Source: QHXW01 sp963847515 (lineage in GTDB: Bacteria > Acidobacteriota > Terriglobia > Bryobacterales > Bryobacteraceae). From it: DNA of 64,000 bases. A program made the translations under genes and the position numbers. The DNA lies in contig CAWKAA010000005.1 in NCBI GenBank assembly GCA_963847515.1, positions 496,001 to 560,000 of the forward strand, given 5' to 3'. The notes beneath the pieces are model-generated. The model was not told the origin of the DNA and ran no database searches. It saw nothing but the letters and a program-made list of their open reading frames with translations. Position 1 is the stretch's first letter. Each line of letters starts with the position of its first letter. Below are positions 35,507 to 45,228 of the stretch, in pieces.

Positions 35507-36931
35507 ATGAGTACCGAGCTAAGAGAAACCGGTATAGACGCGGTGGGCGGCATGCCGTGGGGAACGCACTTCTTTCTCTTTCATGAAACGAAAGAAGATC
35601 TGCTCGACACGCTGGTTCCATACTTCAAAGCAGGCTTAGACGCCGGGGAGTTCTGCATGTGGGTAATCGCCGATCCTCTAACCGAGGGCGACGCGAAGAG
35701 CGCCCTGCGCCGATCGGTTCCGGACTTCGACGGCCACCTGCGCCGGCGCAGCATCGAAATCGTGCAAGGACCCGAGTGGTATATGACAGGCGAGGATCTG
35801 GACCTGGAAAGAGTTGCGCGTGGCTGGAACGAGAAGGTTGACAGGGCTCTGTCCAGAGGCTATGCCGGGTTGAGACTCAGCGGCGACACGGCGTGGCTCG
35901 ATAAGAGAGTCTGGAAAGAGTTTTGCGAGTACGAAGCGGAGGTTAACGAATCCATTGGCGACAAGAGCATGATCGCACTTTGCACCTATCCGCTCATCGG
36001 CAGCGCGGCCGCCGAGATTCTCGATGTCGCACGAACGCACCAGTTTGCAGTCGCTAGGCGAAATGGGAAATGGGAGATTGTCGAAACTTCCGACCTGAAG
36101 CAAGCCAAAACCGAGATCCAGAAACTCAACGATGAACTCGAGCTGCGCGTCGCGGAACGCACCCGGGAATTGGTGATCGCCAATGAAGGTTTACGGCGGG
36201 AAATGAACGAGCGGCAGCACGCGGAGGAGGCCTTGATGGCCGCACAGGCTCAGCTGAATATCTCATTCAACCAGTTGCGTGCGCTCAATGCCCGCCTGCA
36301 GAGTATACGGGAAGAGGAACGGACACGGGTGGCCCGGGAGATTCACGATGAATTGGGACAGGCTTTGACGGCGATCAAGATTGACGTAACGACGCTTGTT
36401 CGAGAGCTGGCAGACACAGTGCCCGCAGTTCAACGCGGCAAATCGACCTTGAAACTTTTGGATGAGGCGATTCAATCCGTCCAGAGAATCGCGACCGACC
36501 TTCGGCCCGGAATCCTGGATGACTTGGGCCTTGCGGCTGCGGTGGAGTGGTCCGCGGAAGAGTTCGAGTCTCGCACCGGAACGAGGTGCCGCGTCAGCCT
36601 GCCCGACGTGGACATCGCGATGGATCCAGAGCACGCCACCGCGCTCTTTCGCATTTTCCAGGAGACACTGACCAATGTCGCACGGCATGCGAACGCAACT
36701 GCGGTCAACGTGAAATTGGCCAAGGACAATGGCGATGTGTACCTGGAGGTTCGAGATAACGGCCAAGGGATCGGCGAAGAGCAGCTTTCGGCCAGGAGGT
36801 CGCTTGGGATTTTGGGAATGCGGGAGCGTGCTCTGCTGCTCGGGGGTGAACTCATCATCCGTGGCGCTCCCGGCAAAGGTACGACAGTGCGAGCCTGGAT
36901 TCCGAACGCGGATCGCAAACGGCCCGAGTGA
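35507..36931 (+). CDS. MEDS-domain sensor histidine kinase (NarX-type HisKA_3)
   Basis: The start is the ATG at 35507 behind GAGGAGG; a GTG at 35495 is less likely. Residues ~15-180 form a MEDS domain (GTHFFLFHETKEDLLDTLVP, LRLSGDTAWL), known from methanogen/methylotroph sensors that bind small ligands. A coiled-coil (~195-250), a HisKA_3 dimerisation domain with REIHDELGQALTAIKID and a HATPase with NVARHANA, VRDNGQGI and GILGMRERA follow. It is soluble. Its DHp/ATPase region is nearly identical in plan and wording to the MHYT kinase at 37706-40298, so the two are paralogues. It converges on the intact NarL regulator. Confidence 0.9.
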   Translation: MSTELRETGIDAVGGMPWGTHFFLFHETKEDLLDTLVPYFKAGLDAGEFCMWVIADPLTEGDAKSALRRSVPDFDGHLRRRSIEIVQGPEWYMTGEDLDLERVARGWNEKVDRALSRGYAGLRLSGDTAWLDKRVWKEFCEYEAEVNESIGDKSMIALCTYPLIGSAAAEILDVARTHQFAVARRNGKWEIVETSDLKQAKTEIQKLNDELELRVAERTRELVIANEGLRREMNERQHAEEALMAAQAQLNISFNQLRALNARLQSIREEERTRVAREIHDELGQALTAIKIDVTTLVRELADTVPAVQRGKSTLKLLDEAIQSVQRIATDLRPGILDDLGLAAAVEWSAEEFESRTGTRCRVSLPDVDIAMDPEHATALFRIFQETLTNVARHANATAVNVKLAKDNGDVYLEVRDNGQGIGEEQLSARRSLGILGMRERALLLGGELIIRGAPGKGTTVRAWIPNADRKRPE

Positions 36932-37076
36932 GGCGAGTGGTCAGGATCCAGCGCTGCCTGCCAGAGTTCGCGAAGCGTCGGCGGCGCTACCAGGAGGGTT
37001 CAAGTTCGAATGAGGAGCCGCCGTATCCAAAGACGGGTAATTCCTCGCGCGCTGCGGGCGAATTGAAAACGGCTTC

Positions 37077-37709
37077 TCAGTCAACAAGATGATTGCTCAG
37101 TGCGTAATGCATCAATTCCGCAGTGGTCGACAAATGCATCTTTTCCAAAATGCGGGCGCGATGCGTACTGACCGTATTGACGCTCAAATGCAGCTCCTCG
37201 GCGATCTGGGTCGCCGTTTTTCCTGACGCAATCATACGCAGGACTTCAAATTCCCGGGGTGACAGAATCTCGTGGGCGGATTGCGCCGCGTCATCCTTGA
37301 GGTCCAACGCGAGCCTTTCGGCCAATGCCGGGCTCACATATTGGCGGCCCGCCAGGAGTTTTCGGATAGCAGTGATTAATTCTTCGGGCGCGCTCTTCTT
37401 GGTCAAATAACCCGAGGCTCCCGCCTTAAGGACCCGCTTGCCGTATTGGTCCTCCGGATGCATGCTCAGCACCAACACGGGAAGTTTCGGGCGCATCGCC
37501 TTGAGGTCCTTAAGGACGTCAAGCCCGCTCCGTCCCGGCATGGTGATGTCCAGCATCACCAGGTCCCAGTCTTGGCTCTGGACCTGCGCCACAACCTGCT
37601 GCGCGTCTTCCGCCTCGCCACAAACGACGTCCGGCAGCTCGCGCACAAGGATCTCCTTCAACCCCCTGCGCAGGATCGCATGATCATCGGCTATGAGAAT
37701 CCTGATCAC
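37077..37709 (-). CDS. NarL/FixJ-type response regulator
   Basis: The 210-residue protein has a canonical receiver (Asp8, Asp9, phosphoacceptor Asp54 in VMLDITMPG, Lys in YLTKKSAPEE) and a LuxR helix-turn-helix (LSPREFEVLRMIASGKTATQ, LHLSVNTVSTHRARILEKMH). Its start overlaps the end of the MHYT-PAS kinase gene by 4 bp, so that kinase is the obvious partner. The MEDS kinase on the other strand may also signal to it because its catalytic region is almost the same. Confidence 0.93.
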   Translation of the reverse strand: MIRILIADDHAILRRGLKEILVRELPDVVCGEAEDAQQVVAQVQSQDWDLVMLDITMPGRSGLDVLKDLKAMRPKLPVLVLSMHPEDQYGKRVLKAGASGYLTKKSAPEELITAIRKLLAGRQYVSPALAERLALDLKDDAAQSAHEILSPREFEVLRMIASGKTATQIAEELHLSVNTVSTHRARILEKMHLSTTAELMHYALSNHLVD

Positions 37710-40298
37710 TTCCTCTGCGGTTCCGCGCGTGGAATCCGCGCTCTCACGGTTGTGCCGGCGCCGTGAACGCCCTGGATAATGAGCTCACCGCCCAGCAGGC
37801 GCGCTCGTTCGCGCATTCCCAGGATGCCAAGCGACTTGCCGGCTGAAAGCTGCTGTTCGCTGATCCCCAGGCCATTGTCGTGAACCTCCAGGGCTAGATT
37901 GCCATTCTCTTTGGCCAGCCGTACGTTCACCTGAGTCGCTTTCGCGTGCCGCGCGACATTCGTCAATATCTCCTGGAAGATGCGAAACAGTGCCGTGGCC
38001 CGATCCGGATCAACGTGGATGTCCTCGTCGGGCATGCTGATCCGGCACCTCGTTCCGGTGCGAGTCTCGAACTCTTCCGCGGCCCACTCCAGCGCAGCCC
38101 CAAGGCCCAGGTCGTCCAGAATTCCCGGGCGGAGGTCGGTCGAAATTCTTTGGACGGATTGAATGGTCTCATCCAGGAGTTTCAAGATCGATTGACCTCT
38201 CTGCACCGCGGGCTCTTGTTCTGCCGGTAGCCTTCGAACCAACGCCGTCACGTCGAGCTTGATCGCCGTCAAAGCCTGCCCTAGTTCATCGTGAATCTCC
38301 CGCGCCACCCTCGTCCGTTCCTCTTCCCGAACGTTCTGCAGTTGCGCGGTGAGCGCGCGCAACTGGTCGAACGAATGCTGCAGCTCCTCTTCGGCTCGCC
38401 GGCTCTCGGTCACGTCCATGACCGTTCCTATAAACTCGACCAGGTCACCACCTTGGTTTACCACGGGGTGGCCAATGCTGTGACAGTACTTCGTCGTTCC
38501 ATCCGGAAGAACAATTCGAAAATCGAAGACGTAGTCTCTTTGCGCGCGGATAGCGCTCTCGAACGCTTCATCCACCTTGGGCCGATCCTCTGGGTGAATT
38601 CGTTCCAGAACCGCCTGGAGAGGTGGTATCCCGTTCGCCGGGTCAAAGCCCCACATGCGGTAATGTTCCCGCGACCAGAAGACCAACTCTCGCGGAGAAA
38701 TATGCACTGCCCAACTACCCACATGACTCAGTCTCTGCGACTCGGCCAGGTAAGCCTCGCTGCGCTTCAATTGCTCTTCCGCCCGCTTGCTATCCGTGAT
38801 GTCCCTCACTACGCCATAGCGTTCAACGACCTGCCCAGCCTCGTTTGTCACCGGATAAATTACGTCGTGGATGTGCTTGATTGAACCGTCCGGAAGAACA
38901 ATTCGATAGTCCACCTCGTAATTACCCGTCGCCATCGGAGCTTGCTTGAGCCCCTGCTCGATTCTCGGTCGATCGTCGGGATGAATCCTCTGTAAAAACG
39001 TTTCGGCCAAAGAGGCTGTCGTCTTTGCCGGATCGAAGCCAAAGATGCGAAAGGTCTCTTGTGACCAGAAGAGCTCTCCCGAGGATACGTTCAAGGCCCA
39101 ACTGCCGGTATGGCTCAGCTTTTGCCCCGCGGCCAAGTACCTCTCATTGCGCCGCAGAGCGTCCTCCGCCCGTTTTCGCTCGGTGATGTCGTGGTAAATC
39201 CCATAAACAGCAATTTTTCCCCAGGCACCGAGACGGGCACATGGACGATTGAAGACGTGCAAGCGGCTGCCATCCTTGCGCCGGCGAACGCCCTCCGCAT
39301 CCACTCGCTGCCCATGTGCCACCAGGTCCGCATATCTCTGGAATCTCATCCCGCGAAGTCGTCGGGTACGATCAGGTCGCTGAGGCGGCGGCCGAGGGTC
39401 TCCTGCGGAGTGTAGCCAAAAATCCGAGTGAACTCCCTGTTCACTCGGACGACCCGATTGTCCTCGGTCATCAAGGTGACAGCTTGCGGCGCTTGTTCGA
39501 ACAACTCATTGAGAAGGGCCCTCTGCTTCTGAAGCCGATCCACCAGGCAGGTCAGAAGAGCAATCCCGAGGACCATCAGCGGGACAAGCGCGATACCGCA
39601 GAGCCGAGGGACAGAGATGCTCACGGCGTGGGAAAAGTCCGGGACCTCCGATGAGCGCGTAAAAGTGGCCGCGGCCATGGCGGTGTAATGCATGACGGCG
39701 ATGGCCGTCCCCATCAAGCACTGCACTGGCAGGCTTCCGCAACTCACGGCCGGTGGGTTCGTCCCGAAAAAGAAACGCCAGCCCTAGGGCGATCAAAGAA
39801 AACACGATCGCCAGTACCACCGAAAGAGTCACGAGCGAGGGAGAATAGTGGCACCTTGCCGACAGGCGCATCGCCGCCATGGCGGTGTAATGCAGAGCCA
39901 CAATCCCCGCGCCCATAAAAATGCTGGCGGCCACGAGCCCGAGGCCCTCCCATTTTGCGGCGGCTCACGACAAGAAGCGCGAAGCCAGAAGACAGAATGC
40001 CGGCCAGCAGCGAAAGCAATACGGTGGGCCAGTCGTACTGAATGGGAACTGGCAGGCTGAAGGCGAGCATCCCGGTGTAATGCATCGACCAGATGCCGAT
40101 TCCCATGGCCGCGGCGCCGCCCATCAGCCACCAGAGCCGAGCCCAGGCACGAGCAGCGGTGACACGTCCGGCAAGATCGAGTGCCGTGTACGAAGCCGTG
40201 ACCGCGATCGCGATGGACACGGCGACCAACCGGTAATCGTAGGAACCCGCTAGAACCAAATCCTGAGCGGTCACGCTTCTTCCTAGAAGTAGCTGCAA
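37706..40298 (-). pseudogene. MHYT-multi-PAS sensor histidine kinase, frameshifted in the N-terminal half
   Basis: Coding begins at 40298 with an MHYT membrane domain. Its three signature motifs are all present (SMHYTGM, ALHYTAM, VMHYTAM) but lie in three different frames, with changes near 39930 and 39735. The first PAS (LLNELFEQAPQAVTLMTEDN) ends at a stop at 39346; coding continues from 39349 in another frame (RFQRYADLVAHGQRVDAEGV). Two further PAS/PAC units, HisKA_3 (REIHDELGQALTAIKLD) and HATPase (VHDNGLGISEQQL, GILGMRERARLLG) follow to 37706. Intact length would be ~860 residues. MHYT domains are proposed to sense diatomic gases through copper (family knowledge). The C-terminal 547 residues alone could still be expressed. 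Confidence 0.82.
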
Positions 40299-40366
40299 GT
40301 ATATACCCTGGCGTATCGAACACTCCCTTCTTGCCCCTGATCTCGCGCTAGGCGTATAACGTCTGC

Positions 40367-42148
40367 ATGCATCGCTTTTCCATTCCTGTCCTCGCGATCC
40401 TCCTCTTTACTCCCGCCGCCACCGCCCAGCCGGATGCCAAGAAGTTCATCGAGGATGCGGAGGCCCGTCTTCTCACTCTTACTGTGGACGCCGGCCGCGC
40501 CGACTGGGTTAAGGCCACTTACATCACCGGCGATACTGAGATCCTCGCGGCCCAAGCCGACGAGCGTTTGATCAATGCCACCGTTGATCTCGCCAAGAAG
40601 TCAGCACGTTTCGATCAACTCAACTTGCCCGATGATCTTGCCCGCAAGATCAAACTCTTGAAACTCTCGCTCGATCTGGCCACGCCCGCCGATCCTCGCG
40701 AGAGCGAGGAACTCACCCGCATTGTTGCCTCCATGGAGGGCGCCTACGGCCGGGCCAAGTATTGTCCCCAATCCGGTAAGTGCCTGGAACTCGAGCCGGA
40801 CCTCACCCGCATTATGGCCAACAGCCGCAACCCGGCCGAGCTTCGTGATGCCTGGATTGGCTGGCACAACACCGCGGCTCCCGTGCGCAAGAATTTCGCC
40901 CGCTACGTGGAACTCGCCAACAAGGGCGCTCGCGAGCTCGGGTTCGCCGACGATGGCGTGATGTGGCGCTCCAAATACGACATGTCCCCCGAAGCCTTCG
41001 CCAAAGAGACCGACCGCCTCTGGGAGCAGGTTCGTCCGCTCTACCTGGCGCTTCACGCCTATGTCCGCAAGAAGCTGCGCCAGACCTACGGCGAGCAGGT
41101 CGTTCCCGGCAACGGCCCCATCCCCGCGCATTTGCTAGGCAACATGTGGGCCCAGACTTGGGACAACACCTACCCGCTGGTCGCTCCCAAGAAAGCGGAT
41201 CCGGGCTTCGATCTCACCACCATCTTGCGCAACCGCAAGACCAGCCACCTCGACATGGTGCGCTATGGCGAGCGCTTTTTCACATCACTTGGATTCGATC
41301 CATTGCCCCAGACTTTCTGGGAGCGCTCTCTCTTCCTGAAGCCACGCGACCGTGACGTGGTGTGCCACGCCAGTGCTTGGGACGTGGATTTCGTCGATGA
41401 CCTGCGGCTCAAGATGTGCATCGACATTACCGGCGAGGATTTCGACGTCATCCACCACGAGCTGGGACACAATTTCTACCAGCGTGCTTACAACCAGCAG
41501 CCGTTTCTGTTCCGCAACAGCGCCAACGAGGGTTTTCACGAGGCAGTCGGCGACACCATTGCGCTCTCCGTTACCCCGGATTACCTGGTCAGGATCGGCC
41601 TTTTGAGCCAGGCGCCGGACACGTCCAAAGACATCGGCCTGCTCCTTCGCAAAGCTCTCGAGAAGATCGCGTTCCTGCCCTTTGGATTGGTCATCGACCA
41701 GTGGCGTTGGAAGGTTTTCTCAGGTGAGATTCCGCCGGAGAAGTACAACGAAACCTGGTGGCAGCTTCGCCTCAAGTACCAGGGCATCGCCCCACCTGTG
41801 GAGCGTGGTGAAAGCAAATTTGATCCCGCCGCCAAGTACCATGTCTCTGCCAACGTTTCCTACATGCGCTATTTCGTCGCGGATATCCTGCAGTTTCAGT
41901 TTCACCGCGCCCTGGCGCGAATCGCCGGCTGCACTGGACCCTTGAATCGCTGTTCCATTTTCGACAACAAGGAAGCCGGTCGCCGCCTGAACGCCATGCT
42001 CGCCATGGGCCAAAGCCGCCCGTGGCCCGACGCGCTCGAAGCCCTCACCGGCCAGCGGCAGATGGACGCCACCGCCATACGCGACTATTTCGCCCCATTA
42101 GAAAAATGGCTCGCCGAACAGAATAAAGGCGAGCCGGTCGGCTGGTAA
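40367..42148 (+). CDS. Peptidase M2 family (ACE-like) zinc dipeptidase
   Basis: The 593-residue protein has a signal peptide (FSIPVLAILLFTPAATAQ) and the M2 zinc site: His364-Glu365-Leu-Gly-His368 and the third ligand Glu392 in NEGFHEAVGD, 28 residues after His364 as in human ACE. Other conserved stretches are GNMWAQTW, FVTSLGF-like FFTSLGFDPLPQTFW and VCHASAWD. Length matches single-domain bacterial ACE homologues. It is a periplasmic carboxydipeptidase, probably nutritional. Confidence 0.93.
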   Translation: MHRFSIPVLAILLFTPAATAQPDAKKFIEDAEARLLTLTVDAGRADWVKATYITGDTEILAAQADERLINATVDLAKKSARFDQLNLPDDLARKIKLLKLSLDLATPADPRESEELTRIVASMEGAYGRAKYCPQSGKCLELEPDLTRIMANSRNPAELRDAWIGWHNTAAPVRKNFARYVELANKGARELGFADDGVMWRSKYDMSPEAFAKETDRLWEQVRPLYLALHAYVRKKLRQTYGEQVVPGNGPIPAHLLGNMWAQTWDNTYPLVAPKKADPGFDLTTILRNRKTSHLDMVRYGERFFTSLGFDPLPQTFWERSLFLKPRDRDVVCHASAWDVDFVDDLRLKMCIDITGEDFDVIHHELGHNFYQRAYNQQPFLFRNSANEGFHEAVGDTIALSVTPDYLVRIGLLSQAPDTSKDIGLLLRKALEKIAFLPFGLVIDQWRWKVFSGEIPPEKYNETWWQLRLKYQGIAPPVERGESKFDPAAKYHVSANVSYMRYFVADILQFQFHRALARIAGCTGPLNRCSIFDNKEAGRRLNAMLAMGQSRPWPDALEALTGQRQMDATAIRDYFAPLEKWLAEQNKGEPVGW

Positions 42149-42209
42149 TAGCATCCGCTTCCGCCCGGCTATGATTCATTATCCCGATAATGCGTCGTCT
42201 GGACCGATC

Positions 42210-42563
42210 ATGAGAGTCGGGTAGCTGGACAAGAACGTCCCGTTTGACACAGGTCCGGCAGATCCGGTGTTTCTGCGAAAGCTACTTAGGTTCTATCTCG
42301 CCCGAAGGAACCAGACGCGCGGATTCCATCTCTGCCCGTTCTGCCCCAATCCGGACTTCGGAGTGCCATTAGAGGTTGATGGCAAACCAATCAAGCTGGG
42401 CTCGGCTGAAATCCACGTTGAGGATGACCATGGAGGAGTCTTCGTCGCCCCCGACTTGTTGTACCACTACATCGTCGTGCATCACTATCGACCCCCACGC
42501 GGCTTCATAGGGACCGTATGTTTGAGCAACCGACCCCCGACCCCCCCAACACTTAGCCCCTGA
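42210..42563 (+). pseudogene. Small conserved protein interrupted by an amber codon (possible)
   Basis: From a GTG at 42267 the frame reads NQTRGFHLCPFCPNPDFGVP, then LGSAEIHVEDDHGGVF and LLYHYIVVHHYRPPRGF, strongly patterned like a small Cys-containing family seen in soil bacteria. Upstream in the same frame, MRVG (ATG at 42210) is followed by TAG at 42222 and then LDKNVPFDTGPADPVF. That TAG replaces what may have been TGG (Trp), so the gene may be broken or may start at the GTG. The family's function is unknown. The 3' end runs into a heptad repeat array. The rest of 42149-42635 has no other gene. Confidence 0.45.
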
Positions 42564-42596
42564 CACCTAGCACCTAGAACCTGACACCTAGAACCT
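42553..42596. repeat. Heptad array TRRMACC, about five units
   Basis: TGACACC TAGCACC TAGAACC TGACACC TAGAACC run head-to-tail from 42561, preceded by a degenerate TTAGCCC unit. It lies between the 3' ends of the small protein and the convergent ABC-2 permease gene. Related arrays lie at 47037-47057 and 48707-48727. Confidence 0.75.
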
Positions 42597-42635
42597 CCGC
42601 AACATGATTGTTCCCTTCGGATGAACTTTCGGCAA

Positions 42636-43466
42636 TCAACCCACGCGTGCGAGACGCCGCACCGAGACCGCAGCCAGAACTAGCGTCATACCTGCAAGAA
42701 AGGCTATATGAACCAACGCCGTGCCTTGACTGGGCGCCGCCAAAACTCGGAACAACAGTTGGTTCAGATGATAGGCGGGCGATGCCAGCGCGATCGCCTC
42801 CATGGACTTCGGCAGCGGGAGCAAAATGCCCGAAAGATAAATCATCGCCAGGTACAGAAGATTGGCGATTGCGGGCGCAACCTTGCCGCTTGTCCGCGTG
42901 CCGAGCAACATACCTAGCGCACAAAATGGCGCAGCCCCCAGGATATTGATCGCGGCCAAACCCAGGCACTGGCCGGCAGTCATCAGCAGATGGCCCAGGG
43001 ATAACGCGGCGGCCACCATCGTGACCGTTACGATGGCGCCAAATAACATCGCCATGAGAACCTTCGCGAGCAGCGATGCCCCGGCTGGCATCGGCAGCGC
43101 CCGCTTCAGTGTTAGCAAACCCTGTTCCCGCTCCATCGCCAGCGTGATGCCAAAGCCGAACAGGCCCGGTCCCATCACGCCCAGCACATCGAAGCCGGTG
43201 AAAGTGAACAGACCTGCCTTCGGATCGCTCCGCATCGCGTCACCGAAAAGAAGCACCGCGAACATTAGGTACAATGCGACCGGAAGACCCAGAAACGGTA
43301 TAGCGAACGCGGGCGCGCGCAGCATCCGCACAGTTTCATACTTGGCTTCCGTCAAATAGGCGTGCAACAGCCTGCCTGACGACATACTTGAGTTCCTAAT
43401 GATCCCTCTTCCGGTTTCGAACGATGCCACATTCATTGCGCCGCCTGCCGTTTGAGTTCCGTTCAT
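42636..43466 (-). CDS. ABC-2 type transporter permease
   Basis: I start at the ATG at 43466 (MNGTQTAGGAMNVASFETGR), which overlaps the ATPase stop by 4 bp; an internal Met (SSMSSGRLLHAYLTEAKYET) would give a more typical N terminus. The protein has six hydrophobic segments (FAIPFLGLPVALYLMFAVLL, VMGPGLFGFGITLAMEREQG, AIVTVTMVAAALSLGHLL, IANLLYLAMIYLSGILLPLP and others), typical of ABC-2 exporters. It pairs with the adjacent ATPase. The cargo is unknown (lipid, drug or antibiotic). Confidence 0.87.
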   Translation of the reverse strand: MNGTQTAGGAMNVASFETGRGIIRNSSMSSGRLLHAYLTEAKYETVRMLRAPAFAIPFLGLPVALYLMFAVLLFGDAMRSDPKAGLFTFTGFDVLGVMGPGLFGFGITLAMEREQGLLTLKRALPMPAGASLLAKVLMAMLFGAIVTVTMVAAALSLGHLLMTAGQCLGLAAINILGAAPFCALGMLLGTRTSGKVAPAIANLLYLAMIYLSGILLPLPKSMEAIALASPAYHLNQLLFRVLAAPSQGTALVHIAFLAGMTLVLAAVSVRRLARVG

Positions 43467-44356
43467 GACACTGCCTCCTGAGTGAGTTCGGTGAACGCTT
43501 CGGCGAGCCCCGCACGATGCACCTCCAGCTCTTCCAATTCCTCGTCCGTGGCCAGCAAGCGCCGCACCACTGTTTCCGCATGGCTCGCGGTAATGTGCAA
43601 CCGTTGCTGATCGCGGCTCGCGCTTTGGACTTCCGGCCACGTTGCCACCTCTTCAGCCGTCAGCGTAGTCGAACAACTGATGCGCTTCCGCACCACGTGG
43701 GCGCGGATCTCGCTCACCGTGCCGAACGCCACCATACGGCCATGGGCTAGAACCGCAACGCGATCCGCCAGCGACTCCGCCTCTTCGAGATAGTGCGTCG
43801 TCAAAACGATGGAGCAGCCGTCTTCCACCAGTTGGCGCAGCGTGGCCCACATCAGTTCTCGCGCGTGAATGTCCAGACCTACGGTAGGCTCGTCGAGGAA
43901 TAGCAACCTCGGACGTCCGCAAATGGCCATCGCAAACTGGGCCTGCCGCTTTTGTCCCGACGAGAGTTTTCCGTACGGACGATCCCGCAGCGCCATCGTG
44001 TCGGTCATCTCCATCGCGGCATCCACGGTCATCGGATCCGGGTAATAGCTGGCGAACAGATCGATGTGCTCGCGTACGCGAAGCTCCGGCGCCAGCGTTA
44101 CCTCTTGCATCATCACGCCTACCTGACGCCGTGCCTCCACAGAAAGCGGGGGTCGTCCGAACAGCCGCACCGTCCCCCTGTCTGGCTGCCGCAGGCCCAG
44201 CAACAGCGAAATCGCGGTGGTTTTTCCAGCGCCGTTCGGACCGAGGACCGCCAGCAGTTCCCCTCGCTGCACCTTCAGATCAAGCCCATCTAGCGCGACA
44301 ATTTTCCCGAAGCGTTTGCCCACGCCCGCGAGTTCTGCAAGACAATCATTGTTCAT
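43463..44356 (-). CDS. ABC transporter ATP-binding protein (ABC-2 exporter)
   Basis: The 297-residue ATPase has Walker A GPNGAGKTT, signature KLSSGQKRQAQFAMA (SSGQ in place of LSGGQ), Walker B LLFLDEPTVGLD and switch His in LTTHYLEEAE, with a ~70-residue C-terminal extension. It forms an exporter with the downstream permease (ATGA overlap). A LytS/LytR-type two-component system lies upstream in the same orientation and may control it, an arrangement common for ABC-2 exporters. Confidence 0.93.
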   Translation of the reverse strand: MNNDCLAELAGVGKRFGKIVALDGLDLKVQRGELLAVLGPNGAGKTTAISLLLGLRQPDRGTVRLFGRPPLSVEARRQVGVMMQEVTLAPELRVREHIDLFASYYPDPMTVDAAMEMTDTMALRDRPYGKLSSGQKRQAQFAMAICGRPRLLFLDEPTVGLDIHARELMWATLRQLVEDGCSIVLTTHYLEEAESLADRVAVLAHGRMVAFGTVSEIRAHVVRKRISCSTTLTAEEVATWPEVQSASRDQQRLHITASHAETVVRRLLATDEELEELEVHRAGLAEAFTELTQEAVS

Positions 44357-44460
44357 GAGTCCAGCTTGGACTCTTGAGGTTTACTTTCGAAAGGGGATTT
44401 TGACCAAATGGCCGATTCGCTTTATGAACCGCCGGAGGTCACGCGGGTTCAGCGCTTGCT

Positions 44461-45228
44461 TCAGAACGGATTTGCTGCCAGCGCCTTCAACTTCTGATGA
44501 TAAATGCGCCCCGATTGCAGCCGGACGCCGTTCTGCAGCGTGATCACATATTCGCCGTGCAAGGCAGGCTGCAATTCTTTGATCCGCCTCACATTCACGA
44601 TCACCGATCGATGAATGCGCTGGAACATCTCCGGGTCAAGAGATTTTTCCAATGTATTCATGGCCACGTGCAGCAGATGCCCCGACCGTCCGGCGTGCAG
44701 TTGGACATAATTCTCAGCAGCCTCCATCCAATCGATGTCCTCCACCTCGACGAAGACTGTCTTACCAGCTGATCGTACCGCCAGCCGCTTCAAATAGCGT
44801 CGCGGTGAGGCGATCGTCTCGAGAAGTGAAATGATCTGCCGGTTCGCCTCGTCCGCCGGTCTGTGTCGGATGCGGAGTTTCGCCCGTTCCAGCGCCTGCG
44901 CAAACCGCTCCTCGGTCACAGGTTTTAAGAGATAGTCGATGGCGTTGATTTCGAACGCTTGAATCGCGTACTGGTCATGCGCCGTCACAAACACCACCGC
45001 TGGCATTTGCTCGGGGCCCATTTCCTTCACCACCGAGAAGCCGTCCATCTCCGGCATCTGCACATCCAGAAGCACCAGATCCGGCCGCGTCTCCCGGATC
45101 GTCGCCAGCGCTTCCCGGCCGTCCTTGGCTTCGTGAATCGCCGAAACTTCCGCGTCTTGCGACAGAAGCATGCGCAGGCCTTCACGGGCCAGTGGCTCGT
45201 CGTCAACGATCAACGTGGTCAAAGGCAT
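44461..45228 (-). CDS. LytTR-family response regulator
   Basis: The 255-residue protein has a canonical receiver (Asp9, Asp10, phosphoacceptor Asp55 in VLLDVQMPEMDG, Lys in YLLKPVTEE) and a LytTR DNA-binding domain (RLAVRSAGKTVFVEVEDIDW, RIHRSVIVNVRRIKELQP). LytTR proteins bind paired direct repeats. The start overlaps the sensor-kinase end by 26 bp. Together they form a LytS/LytR-like system that probably regulates the neighbouring ABC-2 exporter. Confidence 0.93.
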   Translation of the reverse strand: MPLTTLIVDDEPLAREGLRMLLSQDAEVSAIHEAKDGREALATIRETRPDLVLLDVQMPEMDGFSVVKEMGPEQMPAVVFVTAHDQYAIQAFEINAIDYLLKPVTEERFAQALERAKLRIRHRPADEANRQIISLLETIASPRRYLKRLAVRSAGKTVFVEVEDIDWMEAAENYVQLHAGRSGHLLHVAMNTLEKSLDPEMFQRIHRSVIVNVRRIKELQPALHGEYVITLQNGVRLQSGRIYHQKLKALAANPF

